Assembly (NCBI GenBank): GCA_947034895.1
Contig: OX344765.1
Location: 27,347,001 to 27,411,000 of the forward strand
Direction of reading: 5' to 3'
Length of the DNA: 64,000 bases
From: Rhytidiadelphus loreus
Taxonomy: Eukaryota > Streptophyta > Bryopsida > Hypnales > Hylocomiaceae
A program made the position numbers and the translations under genes. This document shows positions 22,001 to 35,265 of this stretch, piece by piece (within the stretch, counting starts at the first letter, position 1; every line of letters starts with the position of its first letter). The notes beneath the pieces are model-generated. The model was not told the DNA's origin. It worked only from the letters and a program-made list of their open reading frames with translations, and ran no database searches.

Positions 22001-23298
22001 TGATTTTCTTTTTGCAAATGTTGCACACTTCTATATAGATTTTTTTTTTTAAATTGGTCTTTTTTGCAAAATTTAACCAATTTTTGTACATATTCAAGCA
22101 AGCTTTGTATTCTCTCTACTAATGTCGCCAAGAGTAGTCACCTCATACTAAAAAGCACCCCATGGGTGCTCTTTATAGGAGACCAATTAATAATTATATG
22201 AAGATTGCATGTAGACAACAAAATAAATATGATAATAAGTTGAAAGTATAGAGACTCATAACATTCAAGAAACTTGCCACATATATCCTTAGTACAAAGG
22301 AACTTCACTTATCTTTGATACATCCCTTATAGTAAGCCCTAGGTTAGAAAACAATCTAAAAACAAACCCTTAACTTGTCCTGAGTCCCTAATTCCTTCCT
22401 AGTATCTATGCTCTTTTACAAAAGACTAGTTTTATATACATCCACTTCTTAATTTCTTGGTTATTAACCAATATTTCTAAATCTAGTTTCTTTTTTCCTT
22501 CTTAAAGCACTAGTCCATTCTCTTTTGTTTGATTTATTATTTCCAAATAATATAGTTTCATAATATATTAAATTTGATCATCTTTTTAGTGAGATAATCC
22601 AAATGAAGATCATTGTAGTAAAATAATTTAATGCAAAAGAGCACAAAGTATTCAATATACTCCTTGTACAAAAATGTAGATTAAATTTTTCATAAAGTTT
22701 TGATGTTTTGGGGTTACAAGACAAATAGACCAATCCAAGACAATTCCAAAGTAGAATAGAGTGAGAAGTCAAAACAATTAGTAGTGTAAATGTAGAATGG
22801 TCTCTTAGACAGCTGTATGAAGGAATTAGGGTAATATTGAAGAAAACAATTAGACAAATGGACATGTGTAGTTAATTGAGAGTTGATTACGGGCCAAGAA
22901 GGGATATAAGAAAATTTGATGATTATTTTTGGCTCCCTCTAGCTTACAATGCATGCTCGCCTTCTTGCCAATTGTACATGACTATGTCCTCTTTCAATAC
23001 AACTTAACTCTTGATGAATTTATTGTGTGTTCATTGTGTGTTCAGTGATTGGCATTCTTGTGTGTTTTAGACAATTAGCCATGGATTGGCATTGTCTTTT
23101 CATTTTTTGTCTATTAGTCATGAGCTTGGTTCTTGTTGTGTATTATGTTCACTTTCAAGTAGCGAGTATTTTGCCTAGGTATTTTGGTGTTAGTTTGTGA
23201 GTGGTCAATTTGCTAGTGATTGCCGTCTTTTTTTCTTATTTTTGTTCGGTAAATTAGACATAGCATTTACCAAGAATTGTTGTTTGTATTTTTAAATT
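22001..23298. other. AT-rich spacer with a dispersed repeat
   Basis: 22,520-22,680 is a paralog of 37,530-37,638 plus 38,374-38,410 and preserves the empty target of the MITE at 37,639. The minus frame 22,578-22,865 is not conserved there. Confidence 0.6.
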
Positions 23299-24055
23299 AG
23301 GTAGTTGCAAGAAATACTTCATGTTTTTCGTTCAAAACTGTATTTTTTGGCCATAGGACTGGCAATACTATGCAATACTACTAATACTACGTTTTAGAAG
23401 CGCCCCGACAAATCTGCATCGTTGATTGAAGGCACCTGCAGATCTACACCGTTGATTTAGTACTATGTTGTACTATGCAGTACTACGAACTACTACAAAG
23501 TACTACAGAAGCCACTAGAAGTAGAAAATAGTAGAAAAGGGGTCTATAGAGATTTTCATTTTTAGTAATTCAAAAAAATTCAAAAAAATTCAATAAAGAA
23601 AGCCATTTTTTAGAAAAGATTGCGCTCACATTGCACCAAAAAATTCATGAAGGAAATTTTTTCCCTCTTTGTAGCTTTCACGCAAAGGAAGGTCACTTTG
23701 ACCCCATGTGTGCAATCGACATGATGCTATTTTCATAAAAATTCATTGTCAGCCCTTTTAGTCTTAGTAGACCTCCAACATGTCCAATTTGTGGCTTCAA
23801 ATTCGCATTTTGGGGTCAAAAATAGGACTAAACCCCCTCAAAATGGCCAAAGTAGACACCCAATTGGAGGCAAGTTAAAAATAGTAAACTAATTTTTAAA
23901 TTTTTTTAAAAAGCACTCAAAGGTTGTAATTTTAGCATCTACCTTCTATTCAAATTTCATGCCAAATAGACAAACAATGCAAAAGTTATGAGCAAAAAGC
24001 CAATTTTTAGGGGCAAGGGGACAACAAATAGGACAAGTGTTTCTTGCAATCACCC
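23299..24055. mobile_element. 757-bp GGGTG-family element, AATT duplication
   Basis: The left end is AGGTAGTTGCAAGAAATAC; the right end inverted is GGGTGATTGCAAGAAACAC. AATT flanks both (23,295-23,298; 24,056-24,059). Same family as 10,509, 37,639 and 45,472, with 'TACTA' words near the left end. Confidence 0.75.
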
Positions 24056-24408
24056 AATTCTGGTGAATATTTGTCGACAATGGGTGTAAACTTACTGTGG
24101 TTCTTGGTCAAATTGACAAGTGGAAGAAATACACTATAAGTGTGGAAAATTGTCGTTAGATAGACAAATAGACTTTGTACAATTAGCCAATTAGGATTGT
24201 TAGTAAAAATTGTAGATCCAAAAATAATAATAAGAAATTTATTTATAAACCATTGAAGACTAATTGCCCTTGTAGAAGTAATAAAGATCAATTTGACTAA
24301 GTGGAATTGTATCTCTAAATTTATACTAGAAGGAAGTAGAGTAGACAATACATTACAGTTGGATAGTCTTTGGCAATTAAGGGAATCCGTGAGGAAATTA
24401 ATCATTTA

Positions 24409-24651
24409 TGGTCAATTTTGTTAAAATGGTGGTATTCCATTAAAATGGCACAAAATGAAACCACTAAAAGAATGAAAACAATGGAAAGATTGTCCAAGGA
24501 GAATGGAAATGCGTGAACTAGGAGTGATTTGAATGTGCTAGGCATAAAATTGGCACATGTATGACCCTATCGCGGCACACTTATTCTCTTTTGTAGAAGA
24601 TATTCCATTAAAATGTCATGTGGAATACTGCCATTTTAACGAAATTGACCA
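24409..24651. mobile_element. 243-bp MITE, TGGTCAATTT ends, TA duplication
   Basis: Ends TGGTCAATTTTGTTAAAATG and, inverted, TGGTCAATTTCGTTAAAATG, with TA on each side. A fragment of the same family is at about 49,385-49,428. Confidence 0.75.
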
Positions 24652-24734
24652 TATTTGTGGTATGGACAACTTGACTTGTTGCAATTCAATTGGAGTTTGG
24701 AAGAAAGAAAGAACTTCTAACTAATTGAGTGGAG

Positions 24735-24962
24735 CATAATTGTTAAAGCATCTCCATTGTTCTATGCCACTTGAGATGCACCAAACAATAAGTGCCATGC
24801 ATCAGAGGCACGGAAGGGCTTGAGGAATTAGCGTTGCCCCACCAGCACCCTCTATGCTATCTTTATGAGGCGCATGATCAATGGAGGACACCAAATTGCA
24901 AAGCATTGAAGACCGTACCTACTAATCCAAGCGCTAACCTATTAGGCTAGCACATCGGGCAA
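24735..24962 (-). repeat. Possible tRNA-derived SINE
   Basis: Read on the minus strand from 24,960 there is an A-box-like TAGCCTAATAGG followed by GTTAGCGC, then about 30 nt later a B-box-like GGTCTTCAATGC. This is the spacing of an internal RNA polymerase III promoter. About 150 bp of GC-balanced body follows. No clear target duplication or A-tail was found. Confidence 0.35.
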
Positions 24963-24965
24963 TGA

Positions 24966-27900
24966 AGGGAAATTGGGCTCAAAAAAACCCTAAGCACTAC
25001 TTGTTGTACTTGTTTTAGAGTCATTGTTGGAGTTGTCATGATTGAAGATCTATGCTAACAATATATATAGTTTGTCACAAATCACATTTGTTGCAATCCA
25101 ACCCATCCACACATGATAGATTGTTGTCTACTTTTGCCCTCTCCTTATTAGCTTGGCCCGTGCTCATTGTTTGCCATTCAAGAGTCACTTCCGATCTATA
25201 GTATGTTATTGTAGGTTGTAGTACTTAGCTTATGTGAGCTGTGTGGAACGACATTATGGAGAGAATGTTCAATTTGAATTAGTTGTGTTATATGAGTTTG
25301 AAGCATTGACTACTTGGTCAATACCAATAATGCTTGTCCAACTGTACAATAGTAATTATTATGAGGTTTGTACTTATATCTTGCAAGATGTTGCAATAGC
25401 ACAATATTTGATTCATGAGTCACATATTCAAATACGGTTTTGTGAATTGTCTTTTAAGTCTAGGTAGATGTATATATATGCTATTTAACCTCTTTAATTT
25501 CCAACATTGGTTTGATTCGCAATTTTTTTTGAACTCATGTTTTTGAGTTTGTTTATAGGACTTGGAGCAAAATGAGATGCATGTAGTAAACTATCATGTA
25601 AAACCAAATTTCTCCAAGGTCATCCAAAAGGAAATATGAGAAAGTTATTAAGAGATTTGGGACAAAATTGACTACGAAATTTTGTCTAACAAATACCATG
25701 ACTATGTAGAAGGTGCATATTTTTTACATGGCGTTAATTGAAGTTCAATTAGCTCCAATTTAGATTGAAGTTGAATTCTTGGTGTAGCTCCTTCCAGTAA
25801 TCTGTGCCACGATGGTCAAATTCATTAATCTAGAGCATCAAAATAAATTGTGATCTTCAAGCTTACAAATATTCAAAAACTAGAATTGAGTGCATTGATC
25901 GACAAGCTTTTCATAATGTGCACAAGATTTAAAGCCTCTAGCTCAATCAAAAATTGAAAAACACACCACTAACAAGTGCCGGAATGGACCAAACCAAAGA
26001 TAATAAAGTGCAATTCATTTGGACCAAACTAGACATAACAAAGAGTGATTCATTTGGACCAAACCCTGTAATCCACTTGCAAAACTTGCAAACCCACTGC
26101 AAAAGTAGGCGCCCCCATGCTGAAACCCTAGGACCATTCATGCACTCAAAAAATCCACTACGCCTACTTGTAGCTCAAATCCACCCACTTGCTCTTAAAT
26201 GTTGTCCAAAACTCTCTAAATTTGTCTCGCCTACTGATGTTAAACCAAGGCAGTCTTGTTTGCTCTTCTTGCTATCTAAACATCCCCGACCATTAGGCAC
26301 CATTGGTACAACACCAAAATTCAATGCATTTGTTAGTACCGTGCCACAAGTCAATCATGTAATGTACAAGAAGTTTCAGTGTCGCGACAAAAATTTGAAG
26401 TGGCTAGCGTTGAAAAACTAGAAAGGCTATAACTGGTAGGACGATAAAAGTCTTCCAAGCGTGCCACACCACTTACAGGGGTATTATGGCATGCCCTGGT
26501 GGAGATGCCTTTACATGAATGTTAACATCCCTTGTATAACTATGTATACGGAGACAATTTCACCTTAGACTGATTTTGGATTTGCATACTTGCATAAGTA
26601 GTAATTATGCTAGTTAATTAAGATACTAGACCATTTGACAAAGGCTAAAACTAAAGAAGTAATTGAGGAATTCATAATTGTATGTATGTGATTTTATGTT
26701 ATACTTTGGTATTTGATCAGGTCAATGTGACCAACCTTGACAAATTGACCTTAGAATCCTAGTATAAGATTGGGGCGTCATTATATGTATGTCTGCATAG
26801 ACGGAATATAGACTAGTACTAGGATAGGCTAAAGAATTCATCTCATAGTTCTTAACCAATTGATAAAAATTAATTTTAATTCTTTAATTATCAAAATGAA
26901 TGATTTTCCTATAATAAAAATAATCTTAGATACAAAACAATTGACATATTGACCTTCTACAATTAAAAAAACCATGACTAGGAGATTTGTTAGGTTTTGT
27001 TACCTAAGTTTTTTCACGCTACAAAAAACTATCAATAATAGGAATTAATGATATTTTTACTATTGATATTTCACCAATCATTGTAAAATATAATTATGAG
27101 CAATCACAATATATTCACATTTTAAAAAAAAAATTATAAAATATTTTTTATGAATATTCAAAAACAAATGCATTCAATTCATCCACTAAAGATTAATGAA
27201 GTAATTTTAAATTTGATTCCATCAATACTTTATATCATTTCTTAGCAATAATAATTTTTCTCCTTTGGGTCTTAGGGAGGGAGGTCATATATCTCCGTAG
27301 TATACCTAGGAAGACCATTAATTTAATTGGCCCTAATTGGTTTGTAAAAAGTATTGACTAATGCTCTTGAAGTCCCCTTGGATTTGGAGCAATGAGAAAA
27401 ATATTTTTTTCATCTTTTTGGATAGTTTGTATTAAAAAAAGAAGGTGTTACAAACCTAGCATTGTTAATCAATGTGAGGGTCTCCTTATAACACATCTAA
27501 GTTTTGATCCATTCCTTTCAATCATTTGTACGTTTGTTATGCATACCCATTCTATGTCTTCAATGGAGGTCAATTGTCCAATGGAGCAATGTACATTAAT
27601 GTGGAGAATGAGTAAAGATGGTTGGGAAGATGAGACCCCCAACTTTTAGCATTTTTCCTCTAAATTATTCTTTGCTAAAAATGAACCCTTTAGATCCTAG
27701 AGTTATTTTGGTCAAAGTAATATAGACAAAATCTTTAGTAGATGTGGAATTATTTAGGACATAGGAGCCAAAGTGAAGTAATTGTACCAAATTGGAGAAT
27801 AAGTGATAACCAATGGGTGAACAATAAATTGGAGCAATTCAACATTAGTATTGCGAGAAATTAGAGTTTTTATGATTGTATGTATAATGCTGTTTATGTC

Positions 27901-28522
27901 AATATATAAAAAATGTGCAAATGTAGGCCTGCAACACTTACACACTCATAGAAGATTCACTTCAAGGACCTTTGGATTTGGTAGACATTGCTTTCATTGT
28001 TTCCATTCACATAAAGCAATTAATCAACACTGAAAAATATATATTCGATGTGTGAAAATACATGTTCAATACGAGAAACACTTGGTATGGATATATAGAA
28101 ATCTTTTATTCAAAAATTGGCACAAGTTCAATTGTGTTTTTTTGTGGTTGATCAATACTTATTTAGGGATATTTGAAGCCAATGTCTACAATAGAAGATG
28201 GAAAAAGACTTGAAGAAAACATGTCATTAACTATAATACATAAGAGTTTTAAATACAATGCTAGGCACAACATTATATGTTGTATTTCTTTACAATGACT
28301 TTATTTCTAGGAAGGGCCTATCCACTTGTGCCATCTTTGTATTCTCTTTTTTGCCAAATAAAACCCAATGCTATTCTAGAGAAAGAAGGGACACATCTTT
28401 TGGATTTTTTTCCAAGGATTATAGAGGGACCAACATACATACTCATGTATATTAAATGCAAATAAGTATTGCATGCAATTGTATTTTCCAAATTAGTTTG
28501 TTGCAAGATCTATCAAATTGTC
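24966..28522. other. AT-rich region, no gene recognised
   Basis: The longest frame, 25,954-26,421 plus (155 residues), has no known motif and overlaps a local repeat of GACCAAAC. 26,990-27,260 is a dispersed repeat shared with 38,400-38,610. Nothing else stands out. Confidence 0.4.
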
Positions 28523-28526
28523 TTAA

Positions 28527-29425
28527 TCCCTAGTGGCAACATAGAAAATTTGGGCAAGTACTTGTGATTGGAGATTTTATATATTTTAGGCTGAAATTTC
28601 AATAGAAGGTGGGGATGAGGAATATCTTTCATATGCACTAAATTTCATGACATTTGGAAATATGAGTCAAAACTTATGGCCTAATATGTTACTTTTTTCC
28701 TTGATCAAGTAGTCTGGGCAAATAAGAAAAAGTCACTTTTTTCAAAAACAAAAATTTAAAATTGGTTTTCTTGGAGTTGTATATACGCGAAAAGCTTTTA
28801 ATCATCCCATTTTTATCAATGAGTCAAAAGTTATGAGGAATTTTAGTTTGTGGGTAGTTATGGAATCTCTACTCTAAAATAAACTTTAAAGTCCTTTATC
28901 TTACTCAATTTTCAATATTTTTTGAAAAAAATAAAATCATAGGATGTAGATTGTTTAATAAAAAATTGCAACCATTGGGATTGGCATTTTGCAATTCCAT
29001 ATCTAATTTCTTAACAATTTTGTATTTTGAATCATCCTCTACTTCTTTCTACTTACTATTTTTTTCCTATATGTTGTACAATTTCAAATTATGTGAAATT
29101 TATTAAACATGTAACCAACCTGTCTAAGAAAAAGAATCTAAAGAAGCACCACCATTTTGGACATTTTTTCATAGAAAAGTGAGCATGTGAAGCGCAGCTG
29201 TCCTATTTTTTGCAAGGCCAAAAAATTGATTGAAGTGAATTTGAATGCTTATATCTTGCAATCCACATGGTGGAAATTTCTGAAATTGTTTCCACATCTT
29301 TTCTAACCAACATATTACAAGATCCTATGGTTGTGTCCAATCTTTTTTTTTTTGGTAAAGTTGATACTTGTACTAGAAATGGCAGTTTTGAAGCGTTTTT
29401 GGTGAAAACGTGGTCAAGGGACTTA
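28527..29425. repeat. Decayed paralog of the 44.1-kb TTAA element
   Basis: Collinear with 44,063-44,980 over most of its length. The left border reads TTAATCCCTAGTGGC instead of TTAACCCCTAAAGG, and the right border has lost its TTAA motif. Confidence 0.65.
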
Positions 29426-29667
29426 TATAAGGGGATAAAGAATTCTCCATTTCCTAACTCACTTCCAATTCCTCTGAGATTACGACTTATTTTTGTTTTT
29501 CACACCGCGGGAACCAGTTTGTCTGTCCCTGCTGGGACTTTGAATTCTTCTCCCACTGTAGCTGCCTCTCATATATACCAATAAATAGTTTACTGTACAC
29601 CAGTCATTATTACTTGGCCCTTGGTGTTTTTTTCACTCAGTGCAGTGGGCGGCTTCCAGTTGTTTTA

Positions 29668-29850
29668 TCATGTGGCTCTGCCTGTCAAGATAACTTCAGC
29701 CTCAGCATCTTCGAGAATCATATCCTGACGAGACGGTATGATACTTCCACGGTTCCACTTCCACCACTCTCTTACCAATCCCTCTAGATATGTACAAGCT
29801 ATGATAGCAACTGAAATGTTTAGCTTGCCAGAATGGTCCATAAACTCCAA
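29668..29850 (-). CDS. Hypothetical 60-residue frame, possible exon
   Basis: An open minus-strand frame in GC-balanced DNA with protein-like composition (a tryptophan pair in LVREWWKWNRG). No family recognised and no splice context established. It could be an exon of a gene decayed by the surrounding repeats, or chance. Confidence 0.2.
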   Translation of the reverse strand: MEFMDHSGKLNISVAIIACTYLEGLVREWWKWNRGSIIPSRQDMILEDAEAEVILTGRAT

Positions 29851-29879
29851 GGTAACCTAGCTAGGGCACCATTAAACTG

Positions 29880-31106
29880 AGGTACCTGTAAAACTAATAA
29901 AGGACTAAAAGCACGGTTAGTACATGGATTGCACAAAAAGACTAGAAATGAAATCACCTCATATTTTTAATATCATATGTTCAAAGACACCGAGGTAGTA
30001 GATTAGTGTGCTCACCTGAGCATGAATGCAGGACTTTGAAGTCTCGCAATGCACGTGGGTACGTTCCTCCAAGGAACCAGAGTTCGTTCTTTTGGCACCT
30101 CACCAGCCAAATGCGGTCCATGAGCTCGGAGCATTGAATTCGCAATTCCCATGCCAGTCGTATCCATATGCTTGCAACGGAAGACTACGCTTGGCTGAGA
30201 GAGAGGTGATGTGAAGTTACCGAAGTGAACATTCACACAAGCCTCTCAGCAAACCATAGGCTCACAATGCAGGCAGCAATATTTGTAGTGTGCGGCCGGC
30301 TACTGAAGCCAGACGTTCACACAAAGGGACTGGCTGCTGAATTCTTTGCTTCTTCTCTGCTCGGTCCCTAGTGCCACATGAGAATCTTGACAATGTGGCC
30401 AGTCTGCAAGAGGAACAAGCCAGGCAACAGCTGTTGGGGTCCATACGTCCATTGAGTGGCTTCACCGATACATGTAAGCAACTCTGCACATGATCTAGAA
30501 AAGGCGGAAAGACGAAAAAGGTGAAAAAAACAAATAGAAAAAAGTGGCCCAAACTCAACATGTACAGAACCTTGACCCTACACGTAGGTGTTTTTTTTCC
30601 AGAATTTCCAAATTGTATTGAGCTTCCTCGAAAGTAGCTAGCCAATTCAGGAAACCTGATCACTGTCCTGAATTCACACTCACTAATGATTCATTTTTGC
30701 TTAGCGAAAGCTCTCCAAAGATTCAGCACTCGCTGCTCAGGAGAAATCCTACTTCGGTGCAAAACTGCTATCCAATGCATGTACATTATACAAAGTAGTT
30801 AACATAAAATCGACAAAATTTGACTTAACTCGAGACGATCTCTTCTATAGACAGTAAGTTTCAATGCAAGAAGTTCTAACAATCCAACGAACTTGTCATC
30901 CTAAAACTTTCACAGTTGGAATGATCGATGATCAGTGCTGATTTAAGGTTGCATGTTCTCTATCTTAATTTCAGGGGAATCTGGGGAAAAGATAAAGTAA
31001 CTGATAAGATTGCCAACACCACCACTGATAACTCGTCATGTAGACTGAGGGTCCCATTTAGCTGATCGTCACTTCTATTCGGGCTTCTATCAATAAACTC
31101 GGGGGT
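29880..31106. repeat. Segmental duplication A, copy 1
   Basis: This matches 47,068-48,217 in direct orientation, and also 45,125-45,209 plus 46,594-47,050 as a partial extra copy. It holds the uninterrupted TTAA (29,967-29,970) where the 45-kb copy carries a TTAA element. The frames 30,012-30,236 and 30,262-30,663 (minus) are only partly kept in the other copies (compare 47,139-47,363), and I recognise no family in them. Homology ends abruptly near 31,106. Confidence 0.85.
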
Positions 31107-31374
31107 GCTCAGATCTCGGACTGCTTGGACTTCTCGATCAAAAACGGTTGCATAGGAATTTTCCTACAGTAGATCGAAATGGACCGTTAAATCGGACGCT
31201 CAAGTCAATGAATGGGAGTCAACGAAAAAATTCGCATTGAGAATGCAAACTGGGCTGCACTAGCTAGAACTTGTTAGTTGTTACCTAACCCTCTTGAGGA
31301 AGCCCAGCCGCCCCTCTTTCCCATTTCTGCACTATCGAGACTCCCTTCCCAGTTCCTGACCTTGTGGAACTTAC

Positions 31375-31782
31375 AGACCCAAGCAATTCTTGAGATGCAA
31401 TGAAATCAAAGAACCTCTCAATGCTTTCACATTCTTTTTCTGTCACTGGGTACGTTGTTATATAGGCACGATTCAGAGTGCTAAACCCGTGAAACTCAAC
31501 TGCAAAAATCTCAATGCAAATATTTGAGATTGGATTCAGGATTCAGAGCACCTAAGTACCTTCTTGTGGCAATATTGTGAAGATCTTATTCACCCATGGA
31601 TTCAACGAAAATGACGATTTCTTGTCATAATTCCAGGTCTTCACACCAACCTCTCGCTTTGCAACCATCAGAAGATCAGGGATTGGATCGGAAGCAAGTG
31701 AACAAACTGCATGAATTGTAACCTGCTTTGGCTCCCCTTGTATGTAGACTATCTCTCTATACATTTTAATGCAAACAAACAT
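31375..31782 (-). CDS. Two-exon gene fragment, family not recognised
   Basis: Exon 1 (31,782 or a nearby acceptor to 31,560) is followed by a 60-bp intron with GT at 31,559 and TTTTTGCAG at its end. Exon 2 runs 31,499-31,375 and stops at a consensus GTAAGT donor. Splicing keeps the frame and joins TILPQ-E to VEFHGF. Exon 1 contains QVTIHAVCSLASDPIPDLLM and exon 2 contains ECESIERFFDFIASQELL; both look like genuine globular protein. The start ATG lies in AT-rich DNA, so exon 1 may really begin at an upstream acceptor. Further exons were not found, so this is probably a fragment. Confidence 0.45.
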
Positions 31783-32979
31783 TAAATGAGATTGTTTTGT
31801 TTGGTCAACTTTGGTTTCTCTGTACTAGTATACCCTGTGCCGTTGCTATAGCATAATAAGTAAAATACAAGTAAATATAATCTTCTAATTTTTTAATTCA
31901 TAAAAAAATGAAATTTAATATCTTTTCTGCCTTGATTCTGGACACCACAAAACAAAGTCCTTGCACCCCTCCCGTAGAGAATTTTTAACAGTACGATGAA
32001 CACAACCAAATGACATATGATTCCCAAGATCTCATCATAACAAACAAACTCATTTAATGTACGGAAGTATAGACTAGTGCAGCTCTATGCCGATGGTTCA
32101 CAACTCAAAAATCCTTAATTTTCACACCACATGTTCAAATGCCATGAAACAAAGTCCATGCAGCTCTCTGCATAGAGAACTTTCTAATAGTACCAAGAAT
32201 GTGACCGAGTGATGCATGGTCCAAAAGATCCAAAATTTAAGATGATTTAGGATCCAAAAATAAGTCAAAACCCCATAACTTTCACATTGTAGGTCCAAAC
32301 ACCATGAAACAAAACCCGTGCACCCCTCCTCATAGATAACTTTCCTACTATACTAAGAACACTAGTACCAAGAATGTGATTGGAGGACACATGGTTCCAA
32401 AGATCTCACCATAACAAAACAAGCGAACAAAGCAAACAACATGTAAATATACATGTATCTATACCTTTATATAAGGTGTAATGTATGTTGGAAGGCAAGC
32501 TAAAAGCACTGCTCGTGACGGCCTGATTTACTCTGGTCAACGCTGAGGCCCTCGATGCCATGGAGTGACGAGGACTGACCCGGAGGAAGAGATTGACTGT
32601 CTAGAAACTTGGAAGCTTTGAGACCAACGCGGTGGACATCAGTGAGACTTCTGGGAGCACTTTCAGGTGAACTAGGGTATTCAAACCCCCAAAAAGTTGC
32701 AGGTGAAATTTGAAATCAAGAGCCGCTAAGTTGAGAACGTGTTGGAAGAGGAGGAGCAATTCGCGGATTGAAAAGAAGCAGCTGGGCACTGTGAACCTCG
32801 TTCTTTCCAGTTAAATTTCCATTTACTGGAGAGGAAAATGAGGCTCCTCTGTTGGAAGCATGAAAAGGAGTCAACTACAAAGCATTGAAAGGAGGTTTGA
32901 ACATTGAAACTTACTGTTACTCTCCTCTCGGAGGTGCTACACAGCTTCCACTATTGGGAAAGTCATTGGAGAATTGAAG
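31783..32979. other. Spacer with imperfect internal repeats
   Basis: Between 31,920 and 32,400 a phrase about 'CACCAAACAAAGTCC..GCACCCCTC..AGAGAA' recurs three times at 180-220-bp spacing (near 31,945, 32,140 and 32,295), a decayed tandem repeat. The frame 32,601-32,789 minus has no recognised motif. Confidence 0.4.
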
Positions 32980-33240
32980 CACTAGTGCACAACCCCTAGT
33001 GAAACGACATTTCCGGAACTTGGGAGGATGTTGTTCTCAACTGCGATATTCAGACAACATTTTCCAGAAAATCAACGGACATTTGAAACAACAGATTTGG
33101 TAGAATTTGGAGGATGACGTTTCAACTACTCTATTGAAACAACATTTTCAAGCACCAATTAAATTGTTTCCATCAACAAATTTGGTAGATTTTGGTGGAT
33201 GTCAATTCAACCCTCACTTCAGTGGACATTTCAAGTGGAC
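32980..33240 (+). mobile_element. Second CACTA-like terminus, partner end not found
   Basis: CACTAGTGCACAACCCCTAG begins at 32,980 and matches the first 10 bases of the 13,520 element. GGTAGAATTTGG and GGTAGATTTTGG occur downstream, as do AACGACATTT-type words. No inverted CACTAGTGCA follows within the window, so the element is truncated or continues in decayed form. Confidence 0.5.
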
Positions 33241-35265
33241 AATTTCAATTGATGGCACGCGATGAGCTTCAGTTCCTCCAAACGACTTCAAAAACAGGAA
33301 GCCAACTATTTTGGTCTTTTCGTCCGTGGGGAGTTCCTGAGAATCTCAAGGCTTGATATGAACTTCCAAGTACTAACCACTGAATGCAGGTTAAAGCATG
33401 CTGCATTGACCAGATGATTACCTCAAACATCAGGGACGTTCCAGGAAAGTCCACACTTGTCTCCAGTGACTCACCAGGAGTATTCTAAAAGTGCTCAGTC
33501 GTAGTTGAGTCGAGTAAGCTGGTCCGTGATAAGTCAAAGTAGGCCGCTTTGACAGTAGCTTCGGTAGTAATGCAGTAATGCTGGAATCCTTTGGAAGACT
33601 TGCTTGAAGGTGTTTGTTTGACGAGTCAACCACACGATCGAAACGCCATCAGCTTGCACTCCCAGTAATTGTTATTTGCAAGTCCTCCACACTGCATTTT
33701 CTGAGAACCTTCTACAATGGAACAACAATTAATACTCTGAATCCAGTAAGTACAGATTAGTGCCTCAGTGAATGAATGGGATCGAAGTCATTACTGCATG
33801 TGATTAACGAAGAACGGATGGGCGGAAGATCATTCTTCCGTCAATCAGTTCGAAGATTTCTCTCAGTAAAAGAGAAATCCAAAATGCCTATCATTCTACG
33901 GAAATTTTTGAATAATTTCATACCCAATGTCTACTGATGTAGAATAGGATACACTATGATACATACACTAGGACTGGAATTGAGACACAATAGGACATTT
34001 GTGCCAATTTCCATAATTGATTTCTCCTGTTCCGTATGCTTGAGCTTCGCAATTGAACTGGATCTGCAATATATGTACTCAATTTTTCTCTCCCGTTGAG
34101 CTACACCTAGCTAGCATTCTGAGACTTTGTGGGGTGTCGACACAAACTATGGACGAGCTAGAGGCCAGAGCAATTCTATGCGAGCAAGGCACTGGTATGG
34201 ACAGAAGTAAGTGAATTCTGTCGTTTGCTCTCAATCTTTTCTAGTGAAATTATGCAGGGCGAATTATTCTCCGAAATCAGCGCAGTATGCAGTACCCGCG
34301 CAATTAGGCAGTACGGATTCTTCACCCGGAAAATATTCGGCATTCGGCCATAGCGCATCATATGATATCATTTTCACTTTTTTGGATTGAAAGATTCAAT
34401 ACATTATGTGAGAACAGTTTCAGCATTGCGATTAGTTTAAATTTTCGCCAATTCACCATCTCCTAAATTAAATGGATTTCAGCTTGGGACGCACTCCGAT
34501 CCATGATTTCGCCGTTTTCATAAACAATTCCTGCTTGAGAGACACACTCCATGAAGAGCAGCGGCTGAATGGGGAGGAGGAGGATGCTCGGGGCTTCAGT
34601 TTCAGGAGCTTGAATTTAGGATTCGCTATCAGTTGAATTGTGATTTGTACTATTATGGACTACTCGGAGTTTTTGAGTTCATTAGTATTACAATCTTTCA
34701 CAAGGAACGTACCAGCCAAAAGCGGAATTAATTTGACTCCCTGGTTGACTCGGCCGCTTGAGTCGGATTGATTGTACGTTCTCTCTTTTGTTTTTCTGAA
34801 AGCACCGTCAGTTTTCAAAGAGAAAAAAGTTATATAATTCCAATCCGCGAATTCTTCTTTACTTACTTGTGGCAGTCATAGAGAAAGACTACATCATAGT
34901 CCGAGAGGTTCTGCAAATGCGTTTTTTAGGACCCATGTATTGCAATGATTCAGTCGGTTGTGCGGCGGCCTCATTGTTCGCGGAACACACTCAGCGTGGC
35001 GGGCCTATTGCCCTGTGCTTGATTGCTCAAGAATACGCAAGTCTTGGGGTGCGACTGTATCGATCCTGCACGATTGCACACTCTCCACATTCTCACCAGT
35101 AGAGAGCATCGAATCATCAGAAACTGAGCTAAATTAAGTCTTAAGAAAATGACATAATAAGAACTGCATCACCATGATCGATTATCATGGGGGCACATTG
35201 CTGTGTCCATCAGCAATCACAGGACGGATTTAGGCTAACTCGCCAAGATGCTATAAGGTACTATA
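33241..35265. other. GC-balanced region with exon-like patches
   Basis: At 34,149-34,206 an ATG opens MDELEARAILCEQGTGMDR, then a GTAAGT donor; an acceptor-like TATGCAG ends at 34,257. Joining these does not give a long frame, so I do not call a gene. The frame 34,869-35,102 plus has no motif. Other frames here are short. Confidence 0.25.
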
